From Clostridiales bacterium (GTDB taxonomy: Bacteria > Bacillota > Clostridia > Lachnospirales > Lachnospiraceae): a stretch of 55,509 nt of DNA. This document shows positions 7,767 to 17,281 of the stretch, in pieces. The notes beneath the pieces were generated by a model. It did no database searches, was not told where the DNA came from, and worked only from the letters and a program-made list of their open reading frames with translations. Position 1 is the stretch's first letter. Each line of letters begins with the position of its first letter. The stretch is taken from contig JAJBUA010000077.1 in assembly GCA_020860565.1 (NCBI GenBank), forward strand, positions 1-55,509, in the 5' to 3' direction. A program made the position numbers and the translations under genes.

Positions 7767-8957
7767 ATGAATATAGAAAGAACGGCAAGAGAATTAAGCC
7801 CCATGATTATAGCCTGGAGGAGAGATCTGCATCAGATCCCGGAACCGGGGCTGTTCTGTCCCCGGACAGCCGCATATATCCGTGGGGAACTGGACAAGAT
7901 GGGGATCCCCTGGCAAACTTATGAAAACCATTCCGGTATCACCGCATTGATCGGAAAAAAGGAAGGCACCGTGATCGGACTGCGGGCAGATATGGATGCG
8001 TTGCCGGTAAGGGAAGAAAATCAGACGGAATATGCTTCTGTTAACGGCAATATGCATGCCTGCGGGCATGATGCGCATGTGGCGATCCTGCTGGGAGCGG
8101 CGAAGATTTTAAAAGAGCATGAGTGCGAACTGAACGGGCAGGTCAAGCTGATTTTCCAGCCGGATGAAGAAGAACTTGAGGGAGCCAAAACCATGCTCGC
8201 GGATGGAGTGCTGGAAAATCCAAAGGTAGATTATATGCTGGCGCTCCACGTAGGAGGCATCGCCGGAGCAGGAGGGGAAAAAGGAACTTTATTCTGGAAA
8301 ACAGGCGCCTTATTTGCCTCCAGCGACAATTTCAGGATCGTAATTCAGGGCAAAAGCGGACATGCCTCTACGCCATTCCTGGCGATTAATCCGATTTCTG
8401 TGGCGGTTCAGCTGATCGAAAATCTTCAGGGACTGGTGAGCAGAGAGGTTACCTACAATGTACCATCTGTCCTGACAGTCACCGGTATCACGGCGGGGAA
8501 CGGAGCGTACAATATTATCCCGGAGACCGCTGAGGTTGTAGGTGGAGTGCGGACTCAGGATCCGGAGGCGAGACAGTATCTGTTAAAGAGGATGAAAGAA
8601 GTCATGGATGCGTGCGCCGCAGAGTTCGGAGTGTCGGCGGAAATTGAGTTCCCCAACGGCTGTCCGCCGGTGATTAATGATGCGAAGGTCACAGAATATC
8701 TGGTCAATGCTGCCAGAAAGATCCTGCCGGAGGATCGGATAGAGGAGTTGAAATTTTCGACGATGGGAGGAGAAGACGTATCCTATTTCTTCACACAGGT
8801 ACCCGGATGTTATGCGCTCCTGTTTAATGCCTGTCCGTCCGATGACGGAGTGCAATATCCCCATCACAACGGACGGTTCAGTATCGATGATTCGGTGCTT
8901 TATCTGGGAACCGCGATATTCGTGCAGACCGTGCTGGACCAGATAGGCAGTTGCTGA
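7767..8957 (+). CDS. M20D-family amidohydrolase (N-acyl amino acid hydrolase type)
   Basis: This is a cytoplasmic binuclear metallohydrolase of the aminoacylase/hippurate hydrolase group that releases amino acids from N-acyl conjugates. The 396-residue product carries LRADMDALPV, the metal-binding MHACGHDAH (Cys and His ligands), FQPDEEE with the catalytic Glu pair, LHVGG, the lid motif GHASTP, and HHNGRFSIDD with the final His. All residues expected for activity are present. The start at 7767 follows AAAAAGGGGG. It lies 101 bases after the carbamoylase-type gene and only 14 bases before the next M20D gene, so the three are probably cotranscribed. The acyl group and amino acid handled are unknown. 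Confidence 0.9.
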   Translation: MNIERTARELSPMIIAWRRDLHQIPEPGLFCPRTAAYIRGELDKMGIPWQTYENHSGITALIGKKEGTVIGLRADMDALPVREENQTEYASVNGNMHACGHDAHVAILLGAAKILKEHECELNGQVKLIFQPDEEELEGAKTMLADGVLENPKVDYMLALHVGGIAGAGGEKGTLFWKTGALFASSDNFRIVIQGKSGHASTPFLAINPISVAVQLIENLQGLVSREVTYNVPSVLTVTGITAGNGAYNIIPETAEVVGGVRTQDPEARQYLLKRMKEVMDACAAEFGVSAEIEFPNGCPPVINDAKVTEYLVNAARKILPEDRIEELKFSTMGGEDVSYFFTQVPGCYALLFNACPSDDGVQYPHHNGRFSIDDSVLYLGTAIFVQTVLDQIGSC

Positions 8958-8971
8958 GAAAGGGGATTCGA

Positions 8972-10129
8972 ATGAACAGAGAACAATTAAAACACGAGCT
9001 GATCCAGTGGAGGCATGAACTCCACACACATCCGGAAAGTGCCTTTGAGGAAGTCCATACAGCAGCTTTTGTGGCGGAAAAACTGCGGGAAATGGGAATT
9101 GAGGTGTCGACAGGAATCGGGAAGACCGGTGTAGTGGGAACGCTGAAGGCGGGTGACGGTACACGGGTGATCGGGCTGCGGGCAGATATGGACTGTATCT
9201 GGATTCAGGAAGAGACGGGACTTCCCTGGCGGTCGGAAAATCCGGGACGAATGCATGCCTGCGGGCATGACGGTCATACGGTGACGCTTCTGGGTGCGGC
9301 AAAGCTCCTTTCTGAGAGCAGAGATTTCTCCGGCACGGTCCGTTTTGTTTTCCAGCCGGCGGAGGAGCCGGGGTATGGAAGCAGAGCCATGATTGAAGAT
9401 GGATTTTTTGAGCGGTTCCCGGTCGATGAGATGTATGGACTTCACAATATGCCGCAGTATCCGTCGGGAACGATCGCGCTGCGGGCAGGCGGGATCATGG
9501 CCGGAGAGGATAATTTTACCATCCGCATCAAAGGGAAGGGAGGACATGCCTCTGCTCCGGATATGGTGAGGGATCCGCTGGTAACGTCGGCACAGATCAT
9601 CTGTGCGCTTCAGACTATCGTAGCCAGGAATGTCACTCCGACAGATACGGCGGTGGTATCCTGCACGGAGATTGAGACAGACGGGGCTCATAATGCGATC
9701 CCATCCAATGTCGTGATCCGGGGAGATGCCAGAAGCTTCCGCCCGGAGGTATCGAGACTGATTGAAGAACGGATGCGGGCCGTCTGTGAGCATATCTGTC
9801 AGATGAATGGGGCAGAGTGCGAAGTTATCTATACGCATGAATTTGCACCGACCTTTAACTGGAAGGAGCAGGCGGGATACGCCGCAGAGGCGGCAAAAGC
9901 GGTTGTGGGAGCAGAACGAGTGATTGAGGAATGCGCTCCTCTGATGAGCTCTGAGGATTTTGGACGTTTTATTGAGGAGATCCCCGGCTGCTTTGTGTTT
10001 CTGGGAAACCGCAGAGAAGGGGAGGAACCGCTGCCCCTGCATAATTCAAAGTTTGACTATAATGACGGGCTCCTGATGGTGGGCGCTGAATTCTTTTCTG
10101 AGCTGGTGCGCCGCAGAATACCACGTTAA
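8972..10129 (+). CDS. M20D-family amidohydrolase (second copy)
   Basis: This is another N-acyl amino acid or indole-conjugate type hydrolase. The 385-residue protein has MHACGHDGHTVTLLGAA, FQPAEEPGYGS, GLHNMPQYPSG, GHASAPDMV and PLHNSKFDYND, so both metal sites look intact. The first conserved motif is unusual: LRADMDCIWI replaces the common LRADMDALPI, which may change the pocket. I chose the ATG at 8972 behind AAAGGGG; an in-frame TTG at 8951 overlaps the previous stop codon. It is clearly a divergent paralog rather than a recent copy of its neighbour, since the two differ through much of the lid domain. Confidence 0.9.
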   Translation: MNREQLKHELIQWRHELHTHPESAFEEVHTAAFVAEKLREMGIEVSTGIGKTGVVGTLKAGDGTRVIGLRADMDCIWIQEETGLPWRSENPGRMHACGHDGHTVTLLGAAKLLSESRDFSGTVRFVFQPAEEPGYGSRAMIEDGFFERFPVDEMYGLHNMPQYPSGTIALRAGGIMAGEDNFTIRIKGKGGHASAPDMVRDPLVTSAQIICALQTIVARNVTPTDTAVVSCTEIETDGAHNAIPSNVVIRGDARSFRPEVSRLIEERMRAVCEHICQMNGAECEVIYTHEFAPTFNWKEQAGYAAEAAKAVVGAERVIEECAPLMSSEDFGRFIEEIPGCFVFLGNRREGEEPLPLHNSKFDYNDGLLMVGAEFFSELVRRRIPR

Positions 10130-10153
10130 ATCGTTAAATAGTTAAATTCGATA

Positions 10154-10182
10154 TTGACATTCATTATAGAAACGAGTAGAAT
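10154..10182 (+). promoter_or_regulatory. Sigma-A promoter of the AbgT transporter gene
   Basis: A perfect TTGACA (10154-10159) and a TAGAAT -10 (10177-10182) are separated by 17 bases. This gives the AbgT gene, and possibly the downstream hydrolases, a promoter of its own, separate from the upstream M20 genes. Confidence 0.75.
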
Positions 10183-10308
10183 GAGTGAGGAACGAAGGCG
10201 TTCGGCAACAGAAAATAAAGTTTCCGTGCGCCTTTTTGCTATATTTGGGGATGAAAAAGATAAATAAATCCCTGTTGGGCAAAAGAAAATGAAGGGAGAA
10301 ACAAAAGT

Positions 10309-11859
10309 ATGAGTAATGAGGTAACAAAGAAATATCTGCTCGACCGGATTCTGGATGCTGTCGAGGTTGCCGGGAACAAGCTGCCGGATCCGATTACACT
10401 GTTTCTGGGACTGGCTGTAGTCGTTGCGGTGCTTTCCGCGATCTTCAGTGCGATGGGTCTGTCCGCGGTGAATCCGGCGAACGACACGGTGATTGAGGTA
10501 TTTAACCTGTGTTCGGTGGAAGGAATCCAGTATCTGTGGTCTAACGTTATCACCAATTTCTCCGGCTTTGCGCCTCTGGGCATGGTGCTGGTGGCTGTGA
10601 TTGGTTCGTCCGTTGCGGAGAAGAGCGGTTTCCTGATCGCGCTGATGGAGCGGTTCCTTGGCGGGAGCAAGGGCTGGATCGTTACGATGGTAGTGATTTT
10701 CCTTGGCATTAACTTAAATATCGCGGGTGACGCGGGCTTCATTGTATTGCCTCCGCTTTCCGCAATTTTGTATATGTCGCTCGGACGCAGTCCGCTGATG
10801 GGTATGTATGTCGGATTTGCTTCTGTGGCGGCCGGTTTCTGCGCGAACATTCTGCTTGGCTTGTCCGATGCGCTGGCTTATGGTTTTACCGAGATGGCGG
10901 CACAGATGATCGACCCGAACTATTCCGCATCGGTGGCAATCAACTGGTATTTCCTGATTGCTTCGTGTATCCTTCTTACGATTGCGGGTACGCTTCTGGT
11001 AGAGAAGGTGTTGATTCATCGTTTCCCGATGACTCCGGAGAAGCTGAAAGAGTACAATTTTGATCCGGAGGAAGCGGCCAGGATCACTCCGATTCAGAAT
11101 AAGGGCCTGAAGTGGGCCGGGATTGGTTTTGTCCTTTATGTTGCGCTGATTCTTGTCCTGAGCCTGCCGATCTTTGGATCGTCCGCGATTCTTGCAGATG
11201 AGAACGGAAGCATTACGGGCAGTACCGCACCGTTTACCAAAGGTATCGTATTTACGGTCAGTCTGGCTCTGATGGTTCCGGGTATCGTTTATGGTGTTGT
11301 AATCGGTAAATACAAAAATGATAAAGACGTATGGGCAGATATCAGCCAGGGATTTTCTGAGATGGGCAACTATGTATTTATGTGTTTCTTTATCTCGATT
11401 TTCACAAACTTCTTCTCAAAGTCGAATCTGGGTACGATTCTGGCAATCAAGGGAGCAGGCGGTCTGCAGGCGATCGGTTTCACCGGTATCCCGCTGCTGC
11501 TGGGTCTGATTTTCCTGTCCTGTATCGTCAACATCTTTATCGGATCTGCCTCGGCAAAGTGGGCGATTCTGGCGCCGGTTTATATCCCGATGCTGATGCT
11601 GCTGGGCTTTGATCCTGCGATTACACAGGTGGTTTACCGAATCGGCGATTCGATCACCAACCCGCTGTCGCCGCTCTTTACGTATATGCCGGTTATTCTG
11701 GGATTTGCACATAAGTATGACAAAAATGTCGGTCTTGGTACCGTCATTGCCAACATGCTGCCGTTTTCCGTTACCTTTGCCATCGTCTGGATTCTTCAGG
11801 TGATTGTATGGGTTACGCTCAACCTTCCGCTGGGACCGGGCGGAGGTATCTACCTGTAA
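10309..11859 (+). CDS. AbgT-family transporter (p-aminobenzoyl-glutamate transporter type)
   Basis: AbgT proteins are membrane permeases that, in studied members, carry p-aminobenzoyl-glutamate or export sulfonamides. The 516-residue product has a short basic N-terminus followed by the family stretch LPDPITLFLGLAVVV, then about 11-13 membrane segments. Other family-like segments are GDAGFIVLPPLSA near residue 140, GSASAKWAILAPVYIPM near residue 410, and YRIGDSITNPLSPLF near residue 445. It stands between two pairs of M20D hydrolases. In E. coli abgT is also grouped with M20 hydrolase genes (abgA, abgB), so import of an acylated or aminobenzoyl amino acid followed by hydrolysis is the natural reading. 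The actual substrate is inferred. Confidence 0.92.
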   Translation: MSNEVTKKYLLDRILDAVEVAGNKLPDPITLFLGLAVVVAVLSAIFSAMGLSAVNPANDTVIEVFNLCSVEGIQYLWSNVITNFSGFAPLGMVLVAVIGSSVAEKSGFLIALMERFLGGSKGWIVTMVVIFLGINLNIAGDAGFIVLPPLSAILYMSLGRSPLMGMYVGFASVAAGFCANILLGLSDALAYGFTEMAAQMIDPNYSASVAINWYFLIASCILLTIAGTLLVEKVLIHRFPMTPEKLKEYNFDPEEAARITPIQNKGLKWAGIGFVLYVALILVLSLPIFGSSAILADENGSITGSTAPFTKGIVFTVSLALMVPGIVYGVVIGKYKNDKDVWADISQGFSEMGNYVFMCFFISIFTNFFSKSNLGTILAIKGAGGLQAIGFTGIPLLLGLIFLSCIVNIFIGSASAKWAILAPVYIPMLMLLGFDPAITQVVYRIGDSITNPLSPLFTYMPVILGFAHKYDKNVGLGTVIANMLPFSVTFAIVWILQVIVWVTLNLPLGPGGGIYL

Positions 11860-11991
11860 GAAGGAGATACGGCTTTCGTGCGTGTATGGTCGTGTCGAAA
11901 TAAGAAGATAGTAACAGAAATGGGACAGATGCTTCCGCGTATCCGTGTTGTTTAAGATACGGTGATGTTTGCCGGACACTGTCTGAATACA

Positions 11992-12087
11992 GGGCCGGTT
12001 TTATGCGTGCAGATGTGCGCATGGAACCGGCCTGAATAAGATTTACGGCTGTCCGGAACCGCTTTGGTCTGAATCGTTCCGGACAGG
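11992..12087 (+). promoter_or_regulatory. Two strong stem-loops between the AbgT gene and an M20D gene
   Basis: The first hairpin pairs GGCCGGTT (11993-12000) with AACCGGCC (12025-12032), extended by inner ATGCG/CGCAT arms. The second pairs CTGTCCGGAAC (12049-12059) perfectly with 12076-12086 around a 16-base loop. Neither has a U tract, so they look like processing, stability or regulatory folds rather than intrinsic terminators. Confidence 0.5.
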
Positions 12088-12121
12088 ATGCTGAGAACAA
12101 CGGGAAAGGAGAAGGGATGAT

Positions 12122-13318
12122 ATGAATTACGCGAAACGGGCGGCTGAGATTCGGGATGAGATCGTATCCTGCCGCCATTATCTCCATCAGCACGCAGAAC
12201 TGTCGTTTAAAGAGTACGAGACGACAGATTTTCTGGTAAGCCGGCTGAAGGAGATGGGGATCCCGGTGCAGACTTTTGAGGATTATACGGGCTGTATCGC
12301 GACGATCCGGGGAGAAAAACCGGGAGATCACACGATCCTGCTGCGAGCGGATATTGATGCGCTGCCGATTACGGAATGCAGCGGGGTGCCGTTTGAGAGC
12401 GAGCATGCGGGTGTGATGCATGCCTGCGGACATGACTGCCACGCATCGATGCTGCTGGGAGCGGCGAAGCTTCTGTGGGAAAGCAGAGAGGAGCTTTGCG
12501 GGACAGTAAAGCTGTTATTTCAGGCGGCGGAGGAGGAGTTTATCGGAAGCCGTTATTATGCGGATAAGGGATATCTGTCTGATGTGAACGCGGCGGTCGG
12601 GAGGCATGTATGGGCGTCCGCGGAAAACGGGCGGATTGTGGTCCGGGACGGGGAACTGATGGCGAGCTGCGATAATTTTGTCATCACGGTTCACGGAGTT
12701 TCCGCGCACGGTTCGACGCCGCATGTGGGAAAGGACGCGATCGTGGCGGTCAGTGCGATTATCAATAATCTGCAGAGCATCGTCAGCCGCAGGCTGGATC
12801 CGCTGGAGATGCTGGTGGTAACGGTAGGAAAGGTTCGCGCCGGTACGCAGTTTAACATTATCGCGGATACCGCAGTGATTGAAGGTACGGTGCGTACTTA
12901 CTCTACAGCGACCCGTACACTTGCGGAGAAGGCGATCCGTGAGATTACGGAAGGTACGGCGGCTGTTTACGGATGTACGGCAGATATTGATTATCAGTGG
13001 CTGGAACCGCCGGTGCGCAATGATTCGCTGGAGTTAAATGAGATCGCGAGACAGGCCGCAAAGAAACTCTATGGAGAGGAAGTGCTGGAGGAGGTCGAAC
13101 CGGCGACGGGGAGCGAGGATTTTTCTTATATCATGGAACGTATCCCGGATTCGTTGTTTATCTTCCTGGGCTGTCATGACGAGGCGAGTGGTTCGGTCTA
13201 TCCGGTACACAATGAGAAATTCCGGATCAACGAGGATATCCTGCCGGTCGGAGCGGCCGAGTACGCACAGGTTGCAGCGGATTATCTGGAAAAAATGGCG
13301 GGAGGTGAGAAACGATGA
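12122..13318 (+). CDS. M20D-family amidohydrolase (third copy)
   Basis: This is a metallohydrolase of the N-acyl-L-amino acid amidohydrolase group. The 398-residue product shows LRADIDALPI, MHACGHDCHASMLLGAA, FQAAEEEFIGS, GRHVWA, AHGSTPHVG and PVHNEKFRINED, a full set of metal and catalytic residues. The start follows AAAGGAGAAGG. Its stop overlaps the start of the next hydrolase (ATGA at 13315-13318), so the two products are probably translated together and could act on related substrates or form hetero-oligomers. In E. coli, AbgA and AbgB form such a pair next to AbgT; whether that applies here is inference. Confidence 0.9.
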   Translation: MNYAKRAAEIRDEIVSCRHYLHQHAELSFKEYETTDFLVSRLKEMGIPVQTFEDYTGCIATIRGEKPGDHTILLRADIDALPITECSGVPFESEHAGVMHACGHDCHASMLLGAAKLLWESREELCGTVKLLFQAAEEEFIGSRYYADKGYLSDVNAAVGRHVWASAENGRIVVRDGELMASCDNFVITVHGVSAHGSTPHVGKDAIVAVSAIINNLQSIVSRRLDPLEMLVVTVGKVRAGTQFNIIADTAVIEGTVRTYSTATRTLAEKAIREITEGTAAVYGCTADIDYQWLEPPVRNDSLELNEIARQAAKKLYGEEVLEEVEPATGSEDFSYIMERIPDSLFIFLGCHDEASGSVYPVHNEKFRINEDILPVGAAEYAQVAADYLEKMAGGEKR

Positions 13319-14496
13319 GACCGATCAGGGAACTTGCCAGAGAACAGGAAGACTATGTGATCGGGATGAGGCGTCAGTTCCACGCACATCCGGAACTCGG
13401 AGAAAAGGAAGTGGAGACCACCCGTACCATTGTCAGAGAACTGGAAAGCATGGGGATCCCGGTACAGACCTTTGACGGGATTACCGGCTGTGTCGGTGTG
13501 ATTGAGGGCAGCGCACCGGGTGCAACTGTGATGCTGCGTGCCGATATTGACGCTCTGCCGATCCAGGAAGTAGAAGGCAGAAGCTATGGAAGTACATGTC
13601 CGGGCGTGATGCATGCCTGCGGGCACGACTGCCATACGGCGATGCTGCTGGGCGCGGCGCGGATCTTAAAGGAACACAGTAGTGAGTTTCATGGTACAGT
13701 GAAGCTGATTTTCCAGATGGCAGAGGAAATCGGCAGACGTTCGGAGGAATATGTCAAACGTGGTGCGCTCGAAGGCGTGGATGCCATCTTCGGGATGCAT
13801 GTATGGCCGGAGATGCCGACTGGTATTGCTAATTTTGAGCGAGGAGAACGCATGGCGTGCAGTGATCGTTTTATTATTCACGTCAAAGGGGTAAGCTCGC
13901 ATGGAAGCGCGCCTCATCTGGGACATGACGCGGTGCTTGCCGCGGCGGCAGTTGTGATGGCTTTGCAGACCATTCCCAGCCGGATCAATAATCCGCTGGA
14001 CAGCCTGGTTGTAACTGTGGGAATGATGAATGGGGGAACCAAGCAGAACATTATCGCAGATGATGTCGAACTGGTAGGTACGGTGCGTACCTTTAATAAA
14101 GCGTTCCGTGACAGTATGCCGGAGCGGATTGGCAGGATCGCGGCACAGGTGGCGGAAGGATATGGCTGCACGGCAGAGTCGGTTTATTACTTTGGGCCGA
14201 GCCCGCTGATCAATGAAGACGCTGATCTGGTGCGTCTGGCACAGGGCGCCGCGGAAAAGACGATCGGTGAAGGCTGCCTGGTACACAAGGATAAGGTAAC
14301 GGGCGCGGAGGATTTCAGCGTCTATATGGAAAAAGTTCCGGGTATTTACGGATATCTGGGCGTCGGCAACCGGGAAAAGGGCATTGACTGCGTTGTTCAT
14401 CATCCGGCGTTTGACGTGGATGAGTCGGCACTGCAGTACGGAACCGGGATATATGCGCAGTTTGCGCTGGATTATCTGCGGGGGCAGGAGAAGTAA
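13315..14496 (+). CDS. M20D-family amidohydrolase (fourth copy)
   Basis: This is the partner of the preceding gene, translationally coupled through a 4-base overlap. The 393-residue protein has LRADIDALPIQE, MHACGHDCHTAMLLGAA, FQMAEEIGRRSEE, GMHVWPEMPTG, SHGSAPHLGHDAV and VVHHPAFDVDES. The metal-binding Cys, His and Glu residues are conserved, and the final motif has a His-His. It shares the CGHDCH variant with the gene before it, which suggests that these two are closer to each other than to the upstream pair. A bidirectional terminator follows directly. Confidence 0.9.
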   Translation: MRPIRELAREQEDYVIGMRRQFHAHPELGEKEVETTRTIVRELESMGIPVQTFDGITGCVGVIEGSAPGATVMLRADIDALPIQEVEGRSYGSTCPGVMHACGHDCHTAMLLGAARILKEHSSEFHGTVKLIFQMAEEIGRRSEEYVKRGALEGVDAIFGMHVWPEMPTGIANFERGERMACSDRFIIHVKGVSSHGSAPHLGHDAVLAAAAVVMALQTIPSRINNPLDSLVVTVGMMNGGTKQNIIADDVELVGTVRTFNKAFRDSMPERIGRIAAQVAEGYGCTAESVYYFGPSPLINEDADLVRLAQGAAEKTIGEGCLVHKDKVTGAEDFSVYMEKVPGIYGYLGVGNREKGIDCVVHHPAFDVDESALQYGTGIYAQFALDYLRGQEK

Positions 14497-14501
14497 AAGC
14501 G

Positions 14502-14547
14502 AAAAGGATTCTCGCACCAGCGCAGCGGCTGGGTTGAGAATCCTTTT
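14502..14547. terminator. Bidirectional intrinsic terminator between convergent M20 genes
   Basis: Arms AAAAGGATTCTC (14502-14513) and GAGAATCCTTTT (14536-14547) pair perfectly over 12 bases with A-rich and T-rich flanks. The element ends the plus-strand M20D pair and the minus-strand gene at 14582. Confidence 0.88.
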
Positions 14548-14581
14548 TGCCTTATACGCACAGGCGGATATATTTCAATTA

Positions 14582-15898
14582 CTATTCCATATTGCTGATG
14601 TATTCGCGGTACTGCTCCGTCGTATAAGGCGCGTCGTAGTTCGCGATGATTTCACGGGCTTCGGCGGCCTGATTTTTGAGAAGATGATAGGCAGTGAGCG
14701 CCATCATTTTGGCCGGGATAATATGGGCGACGTTGGGATCGGAGACGGCGTAATCTTTGGAATGCAGGTCGCCGCTGCTGCCGCCGAAGGTAAAGTTTAA
14801 GACCGGCATGATGGCAAAGAGGTCGCCGACGTCAGTGCTGGCTGTGTTGCAGATGCAGGACGGGATCGGACAGATATGAAGATTGCCGTCGGCTTCCCGC
14901 AGCGTTGCGGCGGCTTCCAGCAGTGCCGGGTCTGGCTGGCGTTCCGGACAGGGCATATATCCCTGGGAATCTACGATCTCTGCTTCGCAGCCGATGCTGA
15001 GAGCGGCGCCCAGGAAACAGTTATCGACCTTTTTGCTGACCTTTTCGATGACGTCCTGATTATTAGCGCGAACCATCATGTCTACCACGACTTCGCTGGG
15101 AACGATATTGATCGCTTCACCGCCTTTGCGGATGTAGGGATGGACGCGGATACAGTCTTTTTCTTCAAAAGTCTCGCGGATCATACCGAGGGCGGACATC
15201 CCGAGGCAGGCGGCGTTTAAAGCGTTTACGCCAAGGTGCGGAGCGGCAGCGGCATGCGCGGCGCGGCCGTGCATATAGACGGTCTTGCCGATGAAGCCGG
15301 TGCACTTGCTGTTGCCCAGCATGAGGTCTGTGTCGCTGTCACGTCCGATCATCAGGGAATGTGTCGTGATGGCGAGATCGATATCGTCAAATTCGCCGCG
15401 GCGGATCAGTTCGCATTTGCCGCCGAGACAGTGTACATCATGAGTACGGAGAACTTCTTCGTGTACGGAGGCGTCCTGAAATTCTTCCGCGGGAACGGCG
15501 AAGATTGTCGCGGTGCCGCCCAGACTTGCGCAGACCTCCGGGTCGCTGAGTGCGAGAGCGGCGCCGAGCATACAGGTAATCTGAGCGTAATGGCCGCAGG
15601 AGTGAGCAAAACCGGCGGCAGTAGCGGCAGGATGAGAGGGGCATGAGAGAGCGTCCAGTTCACCGATCAGAGCGATGTTGGGGCCGTCCTCCCTACCGAT
15701 GGCAGCCTTGACACCAGTGATGGCGAGACCTTCTCTGGTAGCGAGTCCCAGATTTTTCAGAAAATCGGAGACGATTTTGGCGGTGCGGTATTCATGGTAT
15801 CCCTGCTCTCCATGCTGGTAGATATCCATGGCGAGTGCCTGCAGCTCGTCCGCGTGGCTGTCGATGATGGTAAGTATTTTCTTTTCTATCGCGTCCAT
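14582..15898 (-). CDS. M20-family amidohydrolase, AbgB-like branch
   Basis: This is a metallohydrolase more distant from the other M20D proteins here. The 438-residue product has GELDAL, the Cys/His motif AHSCGHYAQ instead of HACGHD, and VPAEEFQD with the Glu pair. It also has RAAHAAAAPHLGVNA in the lid and a final TFGGSSGDLHSKDYA carrying a His. These are features of the AbgB/amidohydrolase branch that cleaves p-aminobenzoyl-glutamate and related conjugates. The start follows CAGGAGG. It is transcribed toward the plus-strand hydrolases and away from the asparaginase gene. AbgB-like substrate use is suggested by the nearby AbgT gene but not proven. Confidence 0.85.
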   Translation of the reverse strand: MDAIEKKILTIIDSHADELQALAMDIYQHGEQGYHEYRTAKIVSDFLKNLGLATREGLAITGVKAAIGREDGPNIALIGELDALSCPSHPAATAAGFAHSCGHYAQITCMLGAALALSDPEVCASLGGTATIFAVPAEEFQDASVHEEVLRTHDVHCLGGKCELIRRGEFDDIDLAITTHSLMIGRDSDTDLMLGNSKCTGFIGKTVYMHGRAAHAAAAPHLGVNALNAACLGMSALGMIRETFEEKDCIRVHPYIRKGGEAINIVPSEVVVDMMVRANNQDVIEKVSKKVDNCFLGAALSIGCEAEIVDSQGYMPCPERQPDPALLEAAATLREADGNLHICPIPSCICNTASTDVGDLFAIMPVLNFTFGGSSGDLHSKDYAVSDPNVAHIIPAKMMALTAYHLLKNQAAEAREIIANYDAPYTTEQYREYISNME

Positions 15899-16038
15899 AA
15901 TAAAAGTAACCTCCTGAGTGATATTTCAATGTCATTCTCCTGCGAGCAGTCGATTAGCTTCTAACTGTTTTGGCACTGCTCATTGCCTTCGCGTACATTA
16001 TATATCATTCGGGGAAGAAAGGAAAGGTTCGTATTAAC

Positions 16039-17031
16039 ATGAAAAAATTATTAATCATCGCTACCGGCGGCACAATCGCGTCCGGTGAAGGGAAGGACGG
16101 GCTGACGCCTTCTCTGACCGGAGAGGAGCTGCTGGATTGTGTGCCGGAGGTCCGTCAGACCTGCGAACTGTCGGTTTTGCAGCTGATGAATATCGACAGT
16201 ACGAATATGCGGCCGTGTCATTGGGGACAGATACGCGATACGATAGCGGAACATTATGGGGAATATGATGGATTTATCGTGCTTCATGGTACGGATACGA
16301 TGGCTTATACAGCAGCAGCGCTGTCCTATATGCTGCAGGACAGTGTGAAACCGATCGTGCTGACCGGTTCCCAGAAGTCCATCCTTCATCCCTACACAGA
16401 CGCAAAGATCAATCTTTATCAGAGTATTCTGTATGCGCTGGACGACAACTCTCATGACGTAGTAGTGGTGTTTAACGGAAAAGCGATCGCAGGCACCCGC
16501 GCGCGCAAGCAGAGAACACGCAATATGAATGGCTTTGAGAGCATGAACTTTCCGCCGCTTGCGTATATTCAGGACAGCGAGATCATCCGCTATCTGCCGG
16601 AGCGCAGGCCGGGATCACCGGGACTCAGGGTATATCAGGAGTGGAATGAGCGGATCTTTGTCATCAAAATGACGCCGCTTCTGACGGCAGATATTTTCCG
16701 GGTGATTGAGCCTTATTATGACGCGCTCATCCTGGAGGCGTTCGGCATCGGAGGGATCCCGTCATTGGATGATTCCTTTGAAAAGGCTATTTTCGACTGG
16801 GTGGATTCAGGAAAGCTTCTTGCGATTACCACACAGGTGCCGGAGGATGGATGTGATCTGAGCGTTTATCAGGTCGGGAAGAAATACAGCGGTCGCTCCG
16901 GTATCCTGGAGACAGGGACCATGACCATTGAGGCGCTGATTGCAAAACTGGCGTGGATCCTTGGCCAGACCAGAGAGCGGGCGGAGGTTGAGGCGCTGTT
17001 TTATCAGACGATTAATTATGATCGGTATTAG
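16039..17031 (+). CDS. ansA: L-asparaginase, cytoplasmic type I-like
   Basis: It hydrolyses asparagine to aspartate and ammonia. The 330-residue protein begins with the catalytic Thr motif IATGGTIASG and has the second active-site motif VLHGTDTMAYTA near residue 85, then VLTGSQKS. There is no signal peptide, which fits the cytosolic type rather than the secreted type. I chose the ATG at 16039, because the start then falls directly before the conserved KKLLIIATGG strand; the open frame extends upstream to 15970 without support. The neighbours are amino-acid-conjugate hydrolases, consistent with a general amide-scavenging island. Confidence 0.9.
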   Translation: MKKLLIIATGGTIASGEGKDGLTPSLTGEELLDCVPEVRQTCELSVLQLMNIDSTNMRPCHWGQIRDTIAEHYGEYDGFIVLHGTDTMAYTAAALSYMLQDSVKPIVLTGSQKSILHPYTDAKINLYQSILYALDDNSHDVVVVFNGKAIAGTRARKQRTRNMNGFESMNFPPLAYIQDSEIIRYLPERRPGSPGLRVYQEWNERIFVIKMTPLLTADIFRVIEPYYDALILEAFGIGGIPSLDDSFEKAIFDWVDSGKLLAITTQVPEDGCDLSVYQVGKKYSGRSGILETGTMTIEALIAKLAWILGQTRERAEVEALFYQTINYDRY

Positions 17032-17062
17032 AAAATTGTGATATATTATGTGCGAAGCGTCC

Positions 17063-17206
17063 GTCTCTGCAAGGAAATCCTATCCTCCGAGGATCGCTTG
17101 CGCTCTGGTTTTCACGTAACGGTACTAAGTTCGCAGGAAAAGCATCCTGCTCACTAAGTGCCGACGTGAAAAATGTCCTCTACGGATAGGATTTCCTTGC
17201 AGAGAC
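17063..17206 (-). repeat. Structured interspersed repeat, copy 1 (inverted orientation)
   Basis: This 144-bp element is almost one long hairpin. Its terminal arms (17063-17085 and 17184-17206) are perfectly complementary over 23 bases. Inside are a second stem built from TTTTCACGT and ACGTGAAAA, an apical hairpin, and a conserved GCGCAAGC that can form a GNRA-type loop. The other copies are at 31259-31445 and 40248-40391. The inner core is nearly identical among copies, while the terminal arms differ at six positions from copy 3, all compensated. It fills most of the gap between the asparaginase gene and the M20 gene at 17282. There is no transposase gene nearby and no U tract. Confidence 0.85.
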
Positions 17207-17281
17207 TGGTTTATTGGCATGTATAACTTATTATAGATATTTGAGAAAAGTTGGATATAAAGACAAGGGGAGGATAGCATC

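Noticed and set aside
8987-10042. Long open frame antisense to an M20D gene (351 codons)
   Set aside because: It is a by-product of codon bias in the sense gene; its translation is rich in Arg, His and Cys and has no family motif or ribosome site.
15976-16010. Promoter of the asparaginase gene (TTGGCA or TTGCCT with TATATA)
   Set aside because: No pair of hexamers has acceptable spacing, so none is listed.
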